This document shows positions 1 to 7,971 of a stretch of 14,224 nucleotides of DNA, one piece after another. The DNA is from JACPSX01 sp035288405 [NCBI: bacterium] (GTDB lineage Bacteria > JACPSX01), in NCBI GenBank assembly GCA_035288405.1, contig DATEAK010000275.1:1-14224 (forward strand). Direction: 5' to 3'. The notes below the pieces were generated by a model, which ran no database searches, had not been told where the DNA came from, and saw nothing but the letters and a program-made list of their open reading frames with translations. Positions within the stretch are counted from its first letter, which is position 1. Every line of letters starts with the position of its first letter. The translations under genes and the position numbers were made by a program.

Positions 1-2301
1 AAGGGCGTTCGGGTTTCTCTGGAACTCGGGCTTGAGCTCCATGATTAACTGGTACTGGTTGTTCGGCGCGTAAATGGTGGAAATCTGACGGGTCCCGTAG
101 GCGGTATACAAAGCCGTTTCGATCTGTTCCGGTGTGATCCCTAACGTGGCGGCTTTGTCCCGGTCGATCGTCATGTTGATTTGCGGGTTTTTGATTTGCA
201 GATCGCTCGTCACATCGATGAGGCCGGGGAGGGAGCGCATCTTCTGCTCCATGACCTGGGCGTCACTGTAAAGCTCCTTGATATCGGCGCTGTACAGTGT
301 GAACTGGTAAGGGCTCTTGGTGACTTGTCCGCCGATGTTGATGGGCGGCGGGTTTTGGAAAAACACTCTCATGCCGGGCACATTGGCGACCTTCCGGCTG
401 AGCTGGGCCATGACCTGATCCACCGGCAGCTTTCGCTCCGTGCGCGGCTTGAGCCGGATGAAGAGAATCCCCGTGTTGCTACCCCGGCTCCCGACGGCGC
501 CGACGCTGGACATGAACGAATCCACATTGGGATCTTGCTTCACCGCTGCTGCCATGGCCTGTTGATGGCTCTTCATGGATTCGAAGGAAGTTCCCTCAGG
601 GGCCTCGGTGAAGGCGTAGATTTGTCCCGTATCCTCACTGGGAAGAAACCCTTTGGGGATCACCATGAAGAGGTAGCCGGTGGCGAGCAGGATGATCCCG
701 GAAAAAAACAAGACGCTGCGCCGGTGCGCCAGAGACCACTTCAAGCCGACTCGGTAGAAGGCCAGCATGCCCTCGAAGACGCGCTCGGAGAGGAGATAGA
801 TCCGCCCATGGTGAACTTCCGCCTGTGGCCGCAGAAACCGGCTGGAAAGCATCGGTGTGAGCGTAAGCGAGACGAAACCGGAGATGAGAATCGCCATACC
901 GATCGTGACGGCGAACTCGTGAAAGAGCCGTCCCAGAATGCCGCCCATGAAGAGCACGGGAATGAAGACCGCTGTCAGGGAGAGAGTCATGGATAGGATG
1001 GTGAAGCTGATTTCCCGGGAGCCGTTCAGCGCGGCCTCGAAGACACCCTCGCCCTTCTCCATGTGACGGACGATGTTTTCCAGCATGACAATGGCATCGT
1101 CTACGACGAACCCCACGGAGAGTGTGAGGGCCATGAGGGACAGGTTGTCCATGCTATACCCCATAAGGTACATGACTGCGAACGTGCCCACGATGGACAA
1201 CGGCAGGGCAAGGCTGGGGATGACCGTGGCGGATAGGTTGCGCAGGAACAGAAAGATGACCAGAATCACCAAGCACAAGGTGAGCAACAAGGTGAACTTC
1301 ACATCGTTCACGGACGCCCGGATGGATTCGGAGCGGTCCCAAAGGATGTGCAGTGAGACGGAAGCCGGAAGCTGCGCTCGGAAGCTGGGGAGAAGGTCCT
1401 TGACTTTCTGCGCGACTTCCACAGTGTTGGTTCCCGGCTGGCGCTGGATGGCCAGTATGATGGAGCGCCGGTCTACGAACCAAGCGGCGACCTTGTCGTT
1501 CTCCACGCTGTCGAGAACCTGCCCCAGCTCTTGCAGACGCACAGGCTGGCCGTTGCGGTAGGCAACAATCAGGGGACGGTAGGGAGCCGCGGAGGTAATC
1601 TGCCCGTTGGCCTGAACCGTGAACGATTGGTGGGGGCCGTACAGGGTACCCGTGGGAAGATTTACGTTTTGCTGGCTCACCGCGGAGGCGACTTCGTTGA
1701 TTCCGATTCCTCGCGAGGCCAGCGCATTGGGATCCAACTGAACGCGTACGGCGTATTTCTGCGAGCCAAACACCTGGACTTGGGCAACGCCGCTCACCAT
1801 GGAGATGCGCTGGGCCATCATGGTCTGGCCGTACTCATCCAGAGTAAACAGGGGCAGCGTGGGAGACGTAAGAACGAGGAAGAGGATGGGCTGCTCCGCG
1901 GGGTTCACCTTGCGGAAAGAGGGGGGACTGGGCATCTGCTGGGGGAGCTGCCGTTGAGCCGCCGAGATGGCCGTCTGCACGTCGAGGGCCGCTGCGTCCA
2001 GGTTCCGGCTCAGGTTGAATTGCAGCGTAATGTTGGTGGAACCCAGAGCGCTGGTCGAGGTCATGGAATCCAGGCCCGCGATGGTGGAAAACTGTTTTTC
2101 CAGCGGAGTCGCCACGGCGGAGGCCATGGTTTCCGGGCTGGCCCCGGGCAGGCTGGCCGAAACCTGGATCGTGGGGAAGTCCACGTTGGGGAGGTTATTC
2201 ACAGGGAGAAGACGGTAGCCCATGATTCCGAAAAGAAGAATCCCCACCATGACCAGGGTCGTCATGACCGGGCGCCGGATGAAGAGTTCCGCGATATTCA
2301 T
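1..2301 (-). CDS. RND multidrug efflux permease, MdtB/MdtC-like (3' part missing)
   Basis: Inner-membrane proton-driven pump subunit of an RND tripartite system (HAE-1/AcrB superfamily). The reading frame is open from an ATG at 2301 to the left edge, giving 767 codons; the family is usually about 1020-1050 residues, so the last quarter lies outside. The N terminus is a first TM helix beginning MNIAELFIRRPVMTTLVM. The adjacent motif SASLPGASPETMASAVATPL and the later stretch RQISTIYAPNNQYQLIMEL closely resemble E. coli MdtC. The TM4 proton-relay pair is intact in GFVVDDAIVMLEN (D401, D402, encoded at 1096-1101). The start codon overlaps the adaptor stop (ATGA at 2298-2301), so the two are translationally coupled. 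The relay residues expected in TM10-TM11 lie outside the window. The family assignment is firm. Substrate range and homo- or heterotrimer state are not visible. Confidence 0.95.
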   Translation of the reverse strand, partial: MNIAELFIRRPVMTTLVMVGILLFGIMGYRLLPVNNLPNVDFPTIQVSASLPGASPETMASAVATPLEKQFSTIAGLDSMTSTSALGSTNITLQFNLSRNLDAAALDVQTAISAAQRQLPQQMPSPPSFRKVNPAEQPILFLVLTSPTLPLFTLDEYGQTMMAQRISMVSGVAQVQVFGSQKYAVRVQLDPNALASRGIGINEVASAVSQQNVNLPTGTLYGPHQSFTVQANGQITSAAPYRPLIVAYRNGQPVRLQELGQVLDSVENDKVAAWFVDRRSIILAIQRQPGTNTVEVAQKVKDLLPSFRAQLPASVSLHILWDRSESIRASVNDVKFTLLLTLCLVILVIFLFLRNLSATVIPSLALPLSIVGTFAVMYLMGYSMDNLSLMALTLSVGFVVDDAIVMLENIVRHMEKGEGVFEAALNGSREISFTILSMTLSLTAVFIPVLFMGGILGRLFHEFAVTIGMAILISGFVSLTLTPMLSSRFLRPQAEVHHGRIYLLSERVFEGMLAFYRVGLKWSLAHRRSVLFFSGIILLATGYLFMVIPKGFLPSEDTGQIYAFTEAPEGTSFESMKSHQQAMAAAVKQDPNVDSFMSSVGAVGSRGSNTGILFIRLKPRTERKLPVDQVMAQLSRKVANVPGMRVFFQNPPPINIGGQVTKSPYQFTLYSADIKELYSDAQVMEQKMRSLPGLIDVTSDLQIKNPQINMTIDRDKAATLGITPEQIETALYTAYGTRQISTIYAPNNQYQLIMELKPEFQRNPNAL

Positions 2302-3473
2302 GGCGTCACGACTCCCCCGAGCTCAAGGCCGGGTCGTATTTCCACTCTTGCCCCCGGAACCAGGCGCAGTTGGCCGTCCGTCACCACTTTTTCTCCGGCC
2401 TGAAGGCCCTTTTCGATGAGCGTTTCCCCGTTGCTCTCCTGTCCCGGTGTAATGGGACGGGACTCTGCCGTGAGGTCGGGTTTGATTACGAAAACGAAAG
2501 GCCCTTGCTGTCCTGCCTGAAGAGCTTGGGTCGGAATCACGACGGCATGGGATCGTGTGGTCAACGTGAGGTTCACATTCACAAACTGTCCGGGCCACAG
2601 GCGCTTGTCGGTATTGGGGAAAGTCGCCTTGAGGAGGATGGTTCTTGTGGACAGATCGACCGTGTTGTTGATAAAGGTGAGCTCTCCCTTGGTCGGTTTG
2701 CCCGTATCATTGGGAAAGCTGGCTTCCACCGTGAGACTGCCTGCAGAGGCATATTTGCGGATCTCCGGCAGGCTCTGTTCGGGTATCGAAAAACTCGCGT
2801 TGATGGGAGTGATCTGGTTGATGACCACCATCGCGATGTCGTCGGCCTTGATCTGGTCCCCCTGATGCACCATGAGGTTCCCGGTGCGTCCGCTAATGGG
2901 AGCCAGAATGTTGCAGTATTGGAGGTTGAGACGAGCGATTTCCACCGCGGCCTCATCGGATTGGACCGTGGCCTTGAGAGCCTCGGCGGTGGTTGCGACC
3001 TGGTCATACTGCTGCCTCGCCACATATCCTTTTTGAATCAGCTCGGCGTAGCGACGGGCATCTGCTTCAGCGTTTGCCGCCTGGGCGCGGTCTCGGGCTA
3101 AAGCAGCGAGAACGGCCTGTAGAGCGTTCTGGTAGGGACGCGGGTCGATGACGAAGAGCAGATCTCCCTGCTTCACGTCCTGCCCTTCCTTGAAAGCCAC
3201 ACGCGTCAGCGCCCCGCCAATGCGCGCGCGGATGGACACCGTATTGTAAGCCTCCACGGATCCGATTGCCTTCAGGGTCACCGGCACGTTTTTTTCCATG
3301 GCGGCGGTCACGATCACGGGAACGGCGAGCTGTGGAGTCGCCTTCTTCTTTTCGCTGGAGCAACCCGTAACGGTCAGTAGTCCTGCAGCCAATGCGGCCA
3401 GGGCGATCAGGGAAAGAGGGGAGGGGCGAGAGAGAAGGACTGTTGACACAAGAGTTTTACGAAAGGATCTCAT
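2298..3473 (-). CDS. RND efflux periplasmic adaptor lipoprotein (membrane fusion protein), MdtA-like
   Basis: Periplasmic adaptor that bridges the RND pump to an outer-membrane channel (HlyD/AcrA/MdtA family). The N terminus has a hydrophobic segment ending in a lipobox, LLTVTGC, so the mature protein should be lipid-anchored at that Cys (residue 38 from the ATG used here). A barrel-sandwich half-motif follows (GGALTRVAFKEGQDVKQGD), then a helical hairpin of about 70 residues rich in Ala, Arg and Glu. The second barrel-sandwich half contains ILAPISGRTG. The beta-barrel region carries LWPGQFVNVNLTL and AVVIPTQALQ. This is the MdtA order, at typical length (391 aa). An in-frame GTG at 3491 would add six residues; neither start has a strong SD, so the ATG is a preference only. 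The last bases overlap the permease start. No outer-membrane TolC-type gene is in the window. Confidence 0.93.
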   Translation of the reverse strand: MRSFRKTLVSTVLLSRPSPLSLIALAALAAGLLTVTGCSSEKKKATPQLAVPVIVTAAMEKNVPVTLKAIGSVEAYNTVSIRARIGGALTRVAFKEGQDVKQGDLLFVIDPRPYQNALQAVLAALARDRAQAANAEADARRYAELIQKGYVARQQYDQVATTAEALKATVQSDEAAVEIARLNLQYCNILAPISGRTGNLMVHQGDQIKADDIAMVVINQITPINASFSIPEQSLPEIRKYASAGSLTVEASFPNDTGKPTKGELTFINNTVDLSTRTILLKATFPNTDKRLWPGQFVNVNLTLTTRSHAVVIPTQALQAGQQGPFVFVIKPDLTAESRPITPGQESNGETLIEKGLQAGEKVVTDGQLRLVPGARVEIRPGLELGGVVTP

Positions 3474-3506
3474 GGTTATCTGTTTTCTCACTTGTCTTGG
3501 GTTTCC

Positions 3507-3534
3507 ATGATCTGCCCGATTATTAGCTTGTCAA
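3507..3534 (-). promoter_or_regulatory. candidate sigma70 promoter for the adaptor-permease pair
   Basis: On the minus strand a perfect -35, TTGACA (3529-3534), is followed after 16 bp by GATCAT (3507-3512), a 4/6 match to TATAAT. Transcription would start near 3500, just ahead of the adaptor start codons. The spacing is one base short of optimal and the -10 is weak, as might be expected of a promoter needing an activator such as the neighbouring response regulator. The activator role is inference; no clear direct-repeat operator was found. Confidence 0.35.
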
Positions 3535-3579
3535 GTCTACCCAAAGAGTGCCTTTTCTTCACGCAAAATTTTAGACGAA

Positions 3580-3609
3580 TTGACTCAGAAATAAGTTCCT
3601 TTTTATAAT
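3580..3609 (+). promoter_or_regulatory. near-consensus sigma70 promoter pointing antisense to the kinase gene
   Basis: Plus-strand TTGACT (3580-3585), an 18-bp spacer and a perfect TATAAT (3604-3609). It lies in the 190-bp gap between kinase and adaptor genes, which are both on the other strand. A transcript from here would begin near 3616 and run into the 3' end of the kinase gene in antisense. No plus-strand reading frame downstream looks like a gene. It may be a chance match in an AT-rich gap. Confidence 0.4.
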
Positions 3610-3650
3610 AACATAACCGGTAGTCCGTGCTTCCCCTGTCCGTTCGGTAG

Positions 3651-3664
3651 GAAGAAATTTCTTC
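3651..3664. repeat. 14-bp perfect palindrome
   Basis: GAAGAAATTTCTTC reads identically on both strands. It lies just beyond the kinase stop codon and upstream of the adaptor-permease unit. It is AT-rich and lacks a following T-run, so it does not look like an intrinsic terminator. A dimeric regulator site is possible but unproven. Confidence 0.45.
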
Positions 3665-3682
3665 TGGGAAAAGGCTTCTTCA

Positions 3683-5467
3683 TCATGTTTCCGACTGCTT
3701 CCGGCTCACGGGGAGGGTAAAGAAAAAGCTGGATCCCTTGCCGTACTCGCTCTCGGCCCAAACCTTGCCGCCCAGGGTCTCAATGATATGTTTGACGATC
3801 GAGAGACCCAGCCCCGTACCCCCCATCTGCCTCGATCGTGCCTTATCGACCCGGTAAAAGCGCTCAAAGATACGGGTCAAATCTTCCAGTGGAATTCCGA
3901 TGCCGCTGTCACTCACCTGGCATTGCACCATTTCTCCTGCCAGGGACGCGGAAAGGAAAATCTGTCCCCTCTCGGGCGTGTACTTGGCCCCGTTGTCCAG
4001 GAGGTTGATGAAAACCTCATCCAGAAGTTTCGGATCGGCCGACACGAGAGGGAGGCCCGCCGGAATGAGGTTGTCAATTCGAAGGCTTTTTTCGCGAGCC
4101 CTGGCCTCGACGGCCTTGATTCCCGTCTCAGCGGTTTCTCTGAGGTTTACCGGAACGGGGCCGACCTTCGCGGATTCCGACTCGACCGTGGACAGAACCA
4201 AAAGATCCGCCACCAAGGCCGAGAGGCGGTTTGCATGCTTCTCGATGATCTCCAGAAATGTCCGCGCTGTTTCCGGATCGGAAAGGGCGCCTTCCAAAAG
4301 GGTTTCGGCGTAGCCTTTGATGGCCGTCAAGGGGGTACGTAATTCGTGGGAAACGTTGGCCACAAAATCCCGGCGGACCCGTTCCAAGTGCTCCAGCTTG
4401 GTGGTGTCATGGAAGACGGCCACCACCCCTCCCGCTGCGGATGTGGCCGAAATTCCCACGATGTTTGCCTCGAAGAACCTCTGCCCGTACGCGAAACTCA
4501 ACGAAACCCACTCCTTCCCTTTCAGTACCTGTTCCACCCCTTCGCTCAATTCCGGCAGCCTTAGCACCTCGCGGAAAAATTTCCCTTCCACCGGCCCGGG
4601 AATCTCCAGTATCCCTCTCAGGGCGTTGTTGATCAGTGTGATTTTCCCTTCCTGGTTCAAGACCATGACACCCTCCGCGAGCCCTCTGAGGATCGCCGCC
4701 AATTGTTCTCCCTCGGAACGCGTGCGTTTGATCTGGTCTTGAAGACGCTCTGCCATGTGATTGAAGGCCAGGGCAAGCCGGCTCGTTTCGTCCCGGTGCC
4801 GTGTGGACACGCGGGCTTCCAGGTCTCCTTGGGCGATCCGATCCACGGCTTCGATCAGTCGCTGGATGGGTCGTGAAAGCCACCGGCTGACACCCAGGCT
4901 GATGGCCAGGGCGAGGAAAAGTGCAGCCACCGAAGCGCTGAAGAGAATCTTCCGGATGTTTGCCAGTGTGTTGTCTATATCCGTGAGGGGGTCCGCCAGG
5001 CGCAACCAGCCGTAGAACACCCCGCTGCGCGTTAAGGGTTTTGCCGCATAGATCATGGAGGTTTTCAGCGTGTCACTAAAACGGAGGGAGGTCCCGAAGC
5101 CGGATTTTAGAGACTCGACAATTTCGGGACGGTTCCGGTGGTTTTCCATTCGGGACAATGCGGCCGGATCGACCTCTGAATCTCCAATGACTTTCCCCTC
5201 GGGATCGACGAGGGTCACGCGGAGCCGGAGGCGGCGGCCGTACTCACCGACGATGCGACTCGCGACCTCTTCGGGAATCGAGCCTGGAAAGCGCTCCTCG
5301 ATAACCCAAGCGAGTAGCCCCGTCTCCTCCCGCAGAGTCTGAATCTTTTGATCAACCAGAGAGTGCCGCAGAATCGGGTAAAGGTAGATCTGCAGTCCCG
5401 CAAGAAGGAGGAGGAGGATGCTGGAGTAAGCAGCGAAGATCTGCCACTGCAGCCGGGCGAACTTCAC
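3683..5467 (-). CDS. sensor histidine kinase, PhoR/WalK type (TM-periplasmic-TM-HAMP-PAS-HisKA-HATPase)
   Basis: Membrane sensor that autophosphorylates on His and passes the phosphate to the response regulator encoded just upstream. Residue positions are for the 594-aa form. TM1 is about 11-30. A periplasmic sensor of about 140 residues contains VTLVDPEGKVIGDSE and MENHRNRPEI, typical of PhoR/WalK Cache-like sensors. TM2 is about 174-194, HAMP about 195-250, PAS about 253-355. The HisKA H-box is FVANVSHELRTPL with phospho-acceptor H374. The ATPase N-box has N488 and N492, G1 is DSGIGIP at 520, and G2 is GGTGLGL at 549. The GTG at 5467 is chosen because GAGGAA (5475-5480) sits 7 nt upstream and it starts 4 nt after the regulator's stop codon. 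The longer frame to 5584 would overlap the regulator by over 110 bases and add no domain. PhoR identity is not certain: no pst or phoU gene is nearby. Confidence 0.93.
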   Translation of the reverse strand: MKFARLQWQIFAAYSSILLLLLAGLQIYLYPILRHSLVDQKIQTLREETGLLAWVIEERFPGSIPEEVASRIVGEYGRRLRLRVTLVDPEGKVIGDSEVDPAALSRMENHRNRPEIVESLKSGFGTSLRFSDTLKTSMIYAAKPLTRSGVFYGWLRLADPLTDIDNTLANIRKILFSASVAALFLALAISLGVSRWLSRPIQRLIEAVDRIAQGDLEARVSTRHRDETSRLALAFNHMAERLQDQIKRTRSEGEQLAAILRGLAEGVMVLNQEGKITLINNALRGILEIPGPVEGKFFREVLRLPELSEGVEQVLKGKEWVSLSFAYGQRFFEANIVGISATSAAGGVVAVFHDTTKLEHLERVRRDFVANVSHELRTPLTAIKGYAETLLEGALSDPETARTFLEIIEKHANRLSALVADLLVLSTVESESAKVGPVPVNLRETAETGIKAVEARAREKSLRIDNLIPAGLPLVSADPKLLDEVFINLLDNGAKYTPERGQIFLSASLAGEMVQCQVSDSGIGIPLEDLTRIFERFYRVDKARSRQMGGTGLGLSIVKHIIETLGGKVWAESEYGKGSSFFFTLPVSRKQSET

Positions 5468-5471
5468 CTCT

Positions 5472-6152
5472 CTATTCCTCCAAAAAACGGTAGCCCACGC
5501 CGCGCACGGTTTCGATGTGACGCACGCACCCTTTGAGTTTCGCTCGGAGCCTGCGGACATGAGTGTCGACAGTTCGCGTAACACCGTGGTAGTCGTAACC
5601 CCAAACCTGGTCCAGGAGAACGTCCCGTGTGAATACCCGGCCGCGCCGGCTCGCCAGAGTGGCGAGAAGTTTGAATTCGGTGGCTGTGAGGTTAATGGGT
5701 CGGTTTTTTACCAGCACCCGATGCCCGGCCATATCGATGGTTAGATCTCCTGCCCGGATCAGGGCCGGAGGTTCTGGCGTCTTGGCGGTACGCCGCAGAA
5801 CCGCTCGCACCCTGAGGACCAGTTCTCTGGGACTGAATGGCTTGGTGATGTAATCCTCGGCACCCAGTTCCAGACCTACGATCCGGTCGATTTCTCCGGC
5901 CTTGGCGGTGAGCATGATGATGGGGATTTCTCGTGTGGTCTCGTCTCTTTTGAGGAACTTGCAAACTTCAGTCCCATCCATGCGGGGCAGCATGAGGTCC
6001 AGGAGGACAAGATCGGGGTGCTCCCGGCGGGCAATCTCCAGAGCCTTTTGCCCGTCCTGGGCGACGAGGACATGGAATCCGGAATTCTTCAGATTGTAGG
6101 TCACCAGGTCGGCAATGTCTTTCTCGTCTTCGATCACCAGGATTTTGCTCAC
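5472..6152 (-). CDS. response regulator, OmpR/PhoB family DNA-binding
   Basis: Two-domain transcription factor of 226 aa, the usual length for the family. The receiver domain (about 1-120) has the acidic pocket E8/D9, phospho-acceptor D52 in LVLLDLMLP, T82 and the conserved K104 in ITKPFSP. The winged-helix domain (about 130-226) contains LTATEFKLLATLASRRGRVFT (split here as LTATEFKLL and RRGRVFTRDVLLDQVWGYDY) and ends with the family signature RTVDTHVRRLRAKLK and ETVRGVGYRF. It starts at a GTG with a strong SD, AAGGAGA (6161-6167), 8 nt upstream, inside the end of the MFS gene. The MFS stop is 4 nt away and the kinase start is 4 nt beyond its own stop, so it is in an operon with both. It most resembles PhoB. 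Likely targets are this locus and the adaptor-permease promoter (inference). Confidence 0.96.
   Translation of the reverse strand: MSKILVIEDEKDIADLVTYNLKNSGFHVLVAQDGQKALEIARREHPDLVLLDLMLPRMDGTEVCKFLKRDETTREIPIIMLTAKAGEIDRIVGLELGAEDYITKPFSPRELVLRVRAVLRRTAKTPEPPALIRAGDLTIDMAGHRVLVKNRPINLTATEFKLLATLASRRGRVFTRDVLLDQVWGYDYHGVTRTVDTHVRRLRAKLKGCVRHIETVRGVGYRFLEE
5475..5480 (-). promoter_or_regulatory. ribosome binding site deciding the kinase start
   Basis: GAGGAA on the minus strand lies inside the end of the response-regulator gene, 7 nt before the GTG at 5467. It supports the short kinase start and translational coupling. Confidence 0.7.
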
Positions 6153-6156
6153 CGGG

Positions 6157-7680
6157 CTAGTCTCCTTGTCGACGATTCCTGGAATTAAGCAGAACGGGTC
6201 TTCCCCTCACCAGGGAGGCAAAGAGTCCCACGACGGCAATCACGGCGCAGAAGAGAAAAGCCTGCCGCAACCCTTGAATCATCCCTTCCCGGGCCACCAA
6301 TGTGATGGGACTTTTCCGGTTGACGAGCAAATTGATAAAACCTCCCTGGGGGAGGGCGCTGGCCATGATTGTGCTGATGAGTGCCAACCCCAGAGACATA
6401 CCCACAATCCGCACCGTCCCTACCGTGCCGGACGCGACTCCGAGGTGGCCGCGCCCGACGGATCCCATAATAGCACTGTTGTTGGGAGACGAGAAAAGTC
6501 CCATTCCGATCCCCATGAGCGCCATATCTGCCAGAATCTCTATAGCCGAGGACTCCAGACCCAAGCGAGACAACAGGATTAAAGAGATGGCGATGAATCC
6601 CATACCCGCGGAGGTCAGCGCGCGGGAACCGATCCGATCGGAAAGTCTCCCGGCTAAAGGAGAAAGGATCGTCATCATCACGGGCTGGGGAATGAGCAGA
6701 AGACCCACTCGGGAGGGATTATAGTGGAGCACGCCCTGAAGGTACAAGGAGAGCAGGTATGGGGCACCGAAAATCGCCATGTAGTTCATCATGGCGGCGG
6801 TGTTGGCGGCGCGAAACAGGCGATTCTGGGTGAAGAGGGAAACATCCAGCATGGGTTCACCTGAGGTGCGGCTCTCGAAGGGGATAAACGTGCTCAGTGC
6901 CAGTATGCTCAGAATCAGCAGCAGGATCACCCATGGGGAAAGCCACCCGGCGATTTGAACAAACGTCAGTGCGAGGAGAAGAGAGATGAGGAAAACGGCG
7001 AAAAGGAGCGCCCCTACCCAATCAAAAGAAATTCTCTGTCTTTTTACAGGTTCGTCCGGAAGGAAAGTGCGGCTCAGGTAAAAGGTTATAGAGCCCACAA
7101 CAACGTTGAGGAGGAAAATGGAGCGCCAGCCGCCATGTTGGGTAAGAAAACCTCCGAGTACGGGACCGATGGAGAGCCCCAGATAAACGGACATGACGTA
7201 AAAGCCCATGGCCTTGCCTCGTTCCCGTTCCGGGAAGGATTCGGTCGCAATCGCGGCGCTGTTGGACCATAACAAGGCTCCGGCGATACCCTGAAAAATC
7301 CGAAAGGTGATGAGCTGAGGGAGGCTCCGGGAAAGACCCGAAAGTAAGGAGGTGAGCGTGAAGAGTCCAACTCCGGCAGAGTAGAGATTTTTACGTCCTC
7401 TTAAGTCTGCCAACCGGCCAAAGAGAATCTGAAGAACAGCGGAGGGGACCAGGGTGGCCATAGGGATCCAAAACAGGGCGGACAGGCCGGCGTTCAGGTC
7501 CTCCCCGATCATGGGCAGGGCCACACTGACCGCACCCCCGTCGTAGGGTGACATGGAGGTCCCAATGCAAGCTATGAGGAGGATGATCTTCTTCCGGAGA
7601 AAGACTTCCCCCTCCGGGCCAGATCCCCGAACCGGGTCACCCGTTGCCTGGCAGGCTTCACGAGAGGAAGGTTCTGTCAC
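6157..7680 (-). CDS. MFS multidrug exporter, DHA2 (EmrB/QacA-like) family, 14 TM
   Basis: Proton-coupled drug or metabolite exporter in the inner membrane, 507 aa. It has a 28-residue hydrophilic N-terminal tail before TM1 (KIILLIACIG). Motif A between TM2 and TM3 is present (GRLADLRGRK, 88-97). Motif C of antiporters is present (GLSIGPVLGGFLTQHGGWR). The length and the extra hydrophobic pair in the middle fit the 14-helix DHA2 group to which EmrB and MdtD belong. The TM1 region reads GTSMSPYDGGAVSVALP, unlike the DxTIVNVALP usual in EmrB, so the substrate may differ. The GTG start overlaps the stop of the small upstream gene (GTGA at 7677-7680), which supports this start and implies coupled translation. 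The response regulator follows after 4 nt. No EmrA-type adaptor is adjacent. Confidence 0.93.
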   Translation of the reverse strand: MTEPSSREACQATGDPVRGSGPEGEVFLRKKIILLIACIGTSMSPYDGGAVSVALPMIGEDLNAGLSALFWIPMATLVPSAVLQILFGRLADLRGRKNLYSAGVGLFTLTSLLSGLSRSLPQLITFRIFQGIAGALLWSNSAAIATESFPERERGKAMGFYVMSVYLGLSIGPVLGGFLTQHGGWRSIFLLNVVVGSITFYLSRTFLPDEPVKRQRISFDWVGALLFAVFLISLLLALTFVQIAGWLSPWVILLLILSILALSTFIPFESRTSGEPMLDVSLFTQNRLFRAANTAAMMNYMAIFGAPYLLSLYLQGVLHYNPSRVGLLLIPQPVMMTILSPLAGRLSDRIGSRALTSAGMGFIAISLILLSRLGLESSAIEILADMALMGIGMGLFSSPNNSAIMGSVGRGHLGVASGTVGTVRIVGMSLGLALISTIMASALPQGGFINLLVNRKSPITLVAREGMIQGLRQAFLFCAVIAVVGLFASLVRGRPVLLNSRNRRQGD

Positions 7681-7889
7681 TCTTTATCGTTCTGATCCTT
7701 TTCCAGATCGTAGCCGCAGCGGCAAATTCCGTAGGACACCGTGGTGAAGAGAATCTTCTCGGTCTTTTCCCGGTATTCCTGCTCCGTATGGTACTCAGTG
7801 CCGCAACGAGGGCACTTTTTATAGTACGTCGGGTGACGGCTGGTAGGGGAATCCCCGGATGGCGACTTATAAGGAGACCAGCAGCGCAT
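7677..7889 (-). CDS. small Cys-knuckle (zinc-ribbon-like) protein heading the MFS-regulator operon
   Basis: 70-aa soluble protein of unknown function. It has two Cys knuckles, YKKCPRCGTEY (C26, C29) and YGICRCGYDL (C56, C58), 26 residues apart, the layout of a small zinc ribbon. The second knuckle is CxC rather than CxxC, and there is an extra C3. Between them is a charged stretch, TEQEYREKTEKILF. There is no signal peptide or TM segment, so it should be cytoplasmic. The case for a real gene is a GGAGG SD (7900-7904) 10 nt before the ATG, a consensus promoter about 80 bases upstream, and a GTGA overlap with the MFS start. An overlapping minus-strand frame (7658-7921) lacks these signals. I do not recognise a named family. 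It could bind metal as a sensor or stabilise a partner, but no function is assigned. Confidence 0.72.
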   Translation of the reverse strand: MRCWSPYKSPSGDSPTSRHPTYYKKCPRCGTEYHTEQEYREKTEKILFTTVSYGICRCGYDLEKDQNDKE

Positions 7890-7971
7890 CGGCTTTCAAC
7901 CTCCAATCCACTTCGCACCATGATGCTCGACAGTGCATCGTCAGTACACTCACGTATGCGACTTCCAGAAC

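Noticed and set aside
181-2403. Long plus-strand open frames opposite the RND permease (181-996, 1073-1561, 1531-2403)
   Set aside because: They are antisense to a strongly conserved permease frame, their translations have no recognisable domain, and their composition (Arg, Gly, His, Asp) is that of shadow frames in GC-rich DNA.
2370-3101. Plus-strand open frame of 243 codons opposite the adaptor gene
   Set aside because: It is the shadow of a clear MdtA-like protein, with no SD and no motif.
5468-5584. Longer N terminus for the kinase, starting at 5584
   Set aside because: It would overlap the response regulator by over 110 bases and adds a non-conserved hydrophilic stretch. GTG 5467 has an SD and leads straight into TM1.
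7658-7921. Minus-strand frame of 87 codons overlapping the Cys-knuckle gene
   Set aside because: It would overlap the MFS start by more than 20 bases. It lacks the paired CPxCG pattern and a well-placed SD; the 7677-7889 frame has both.
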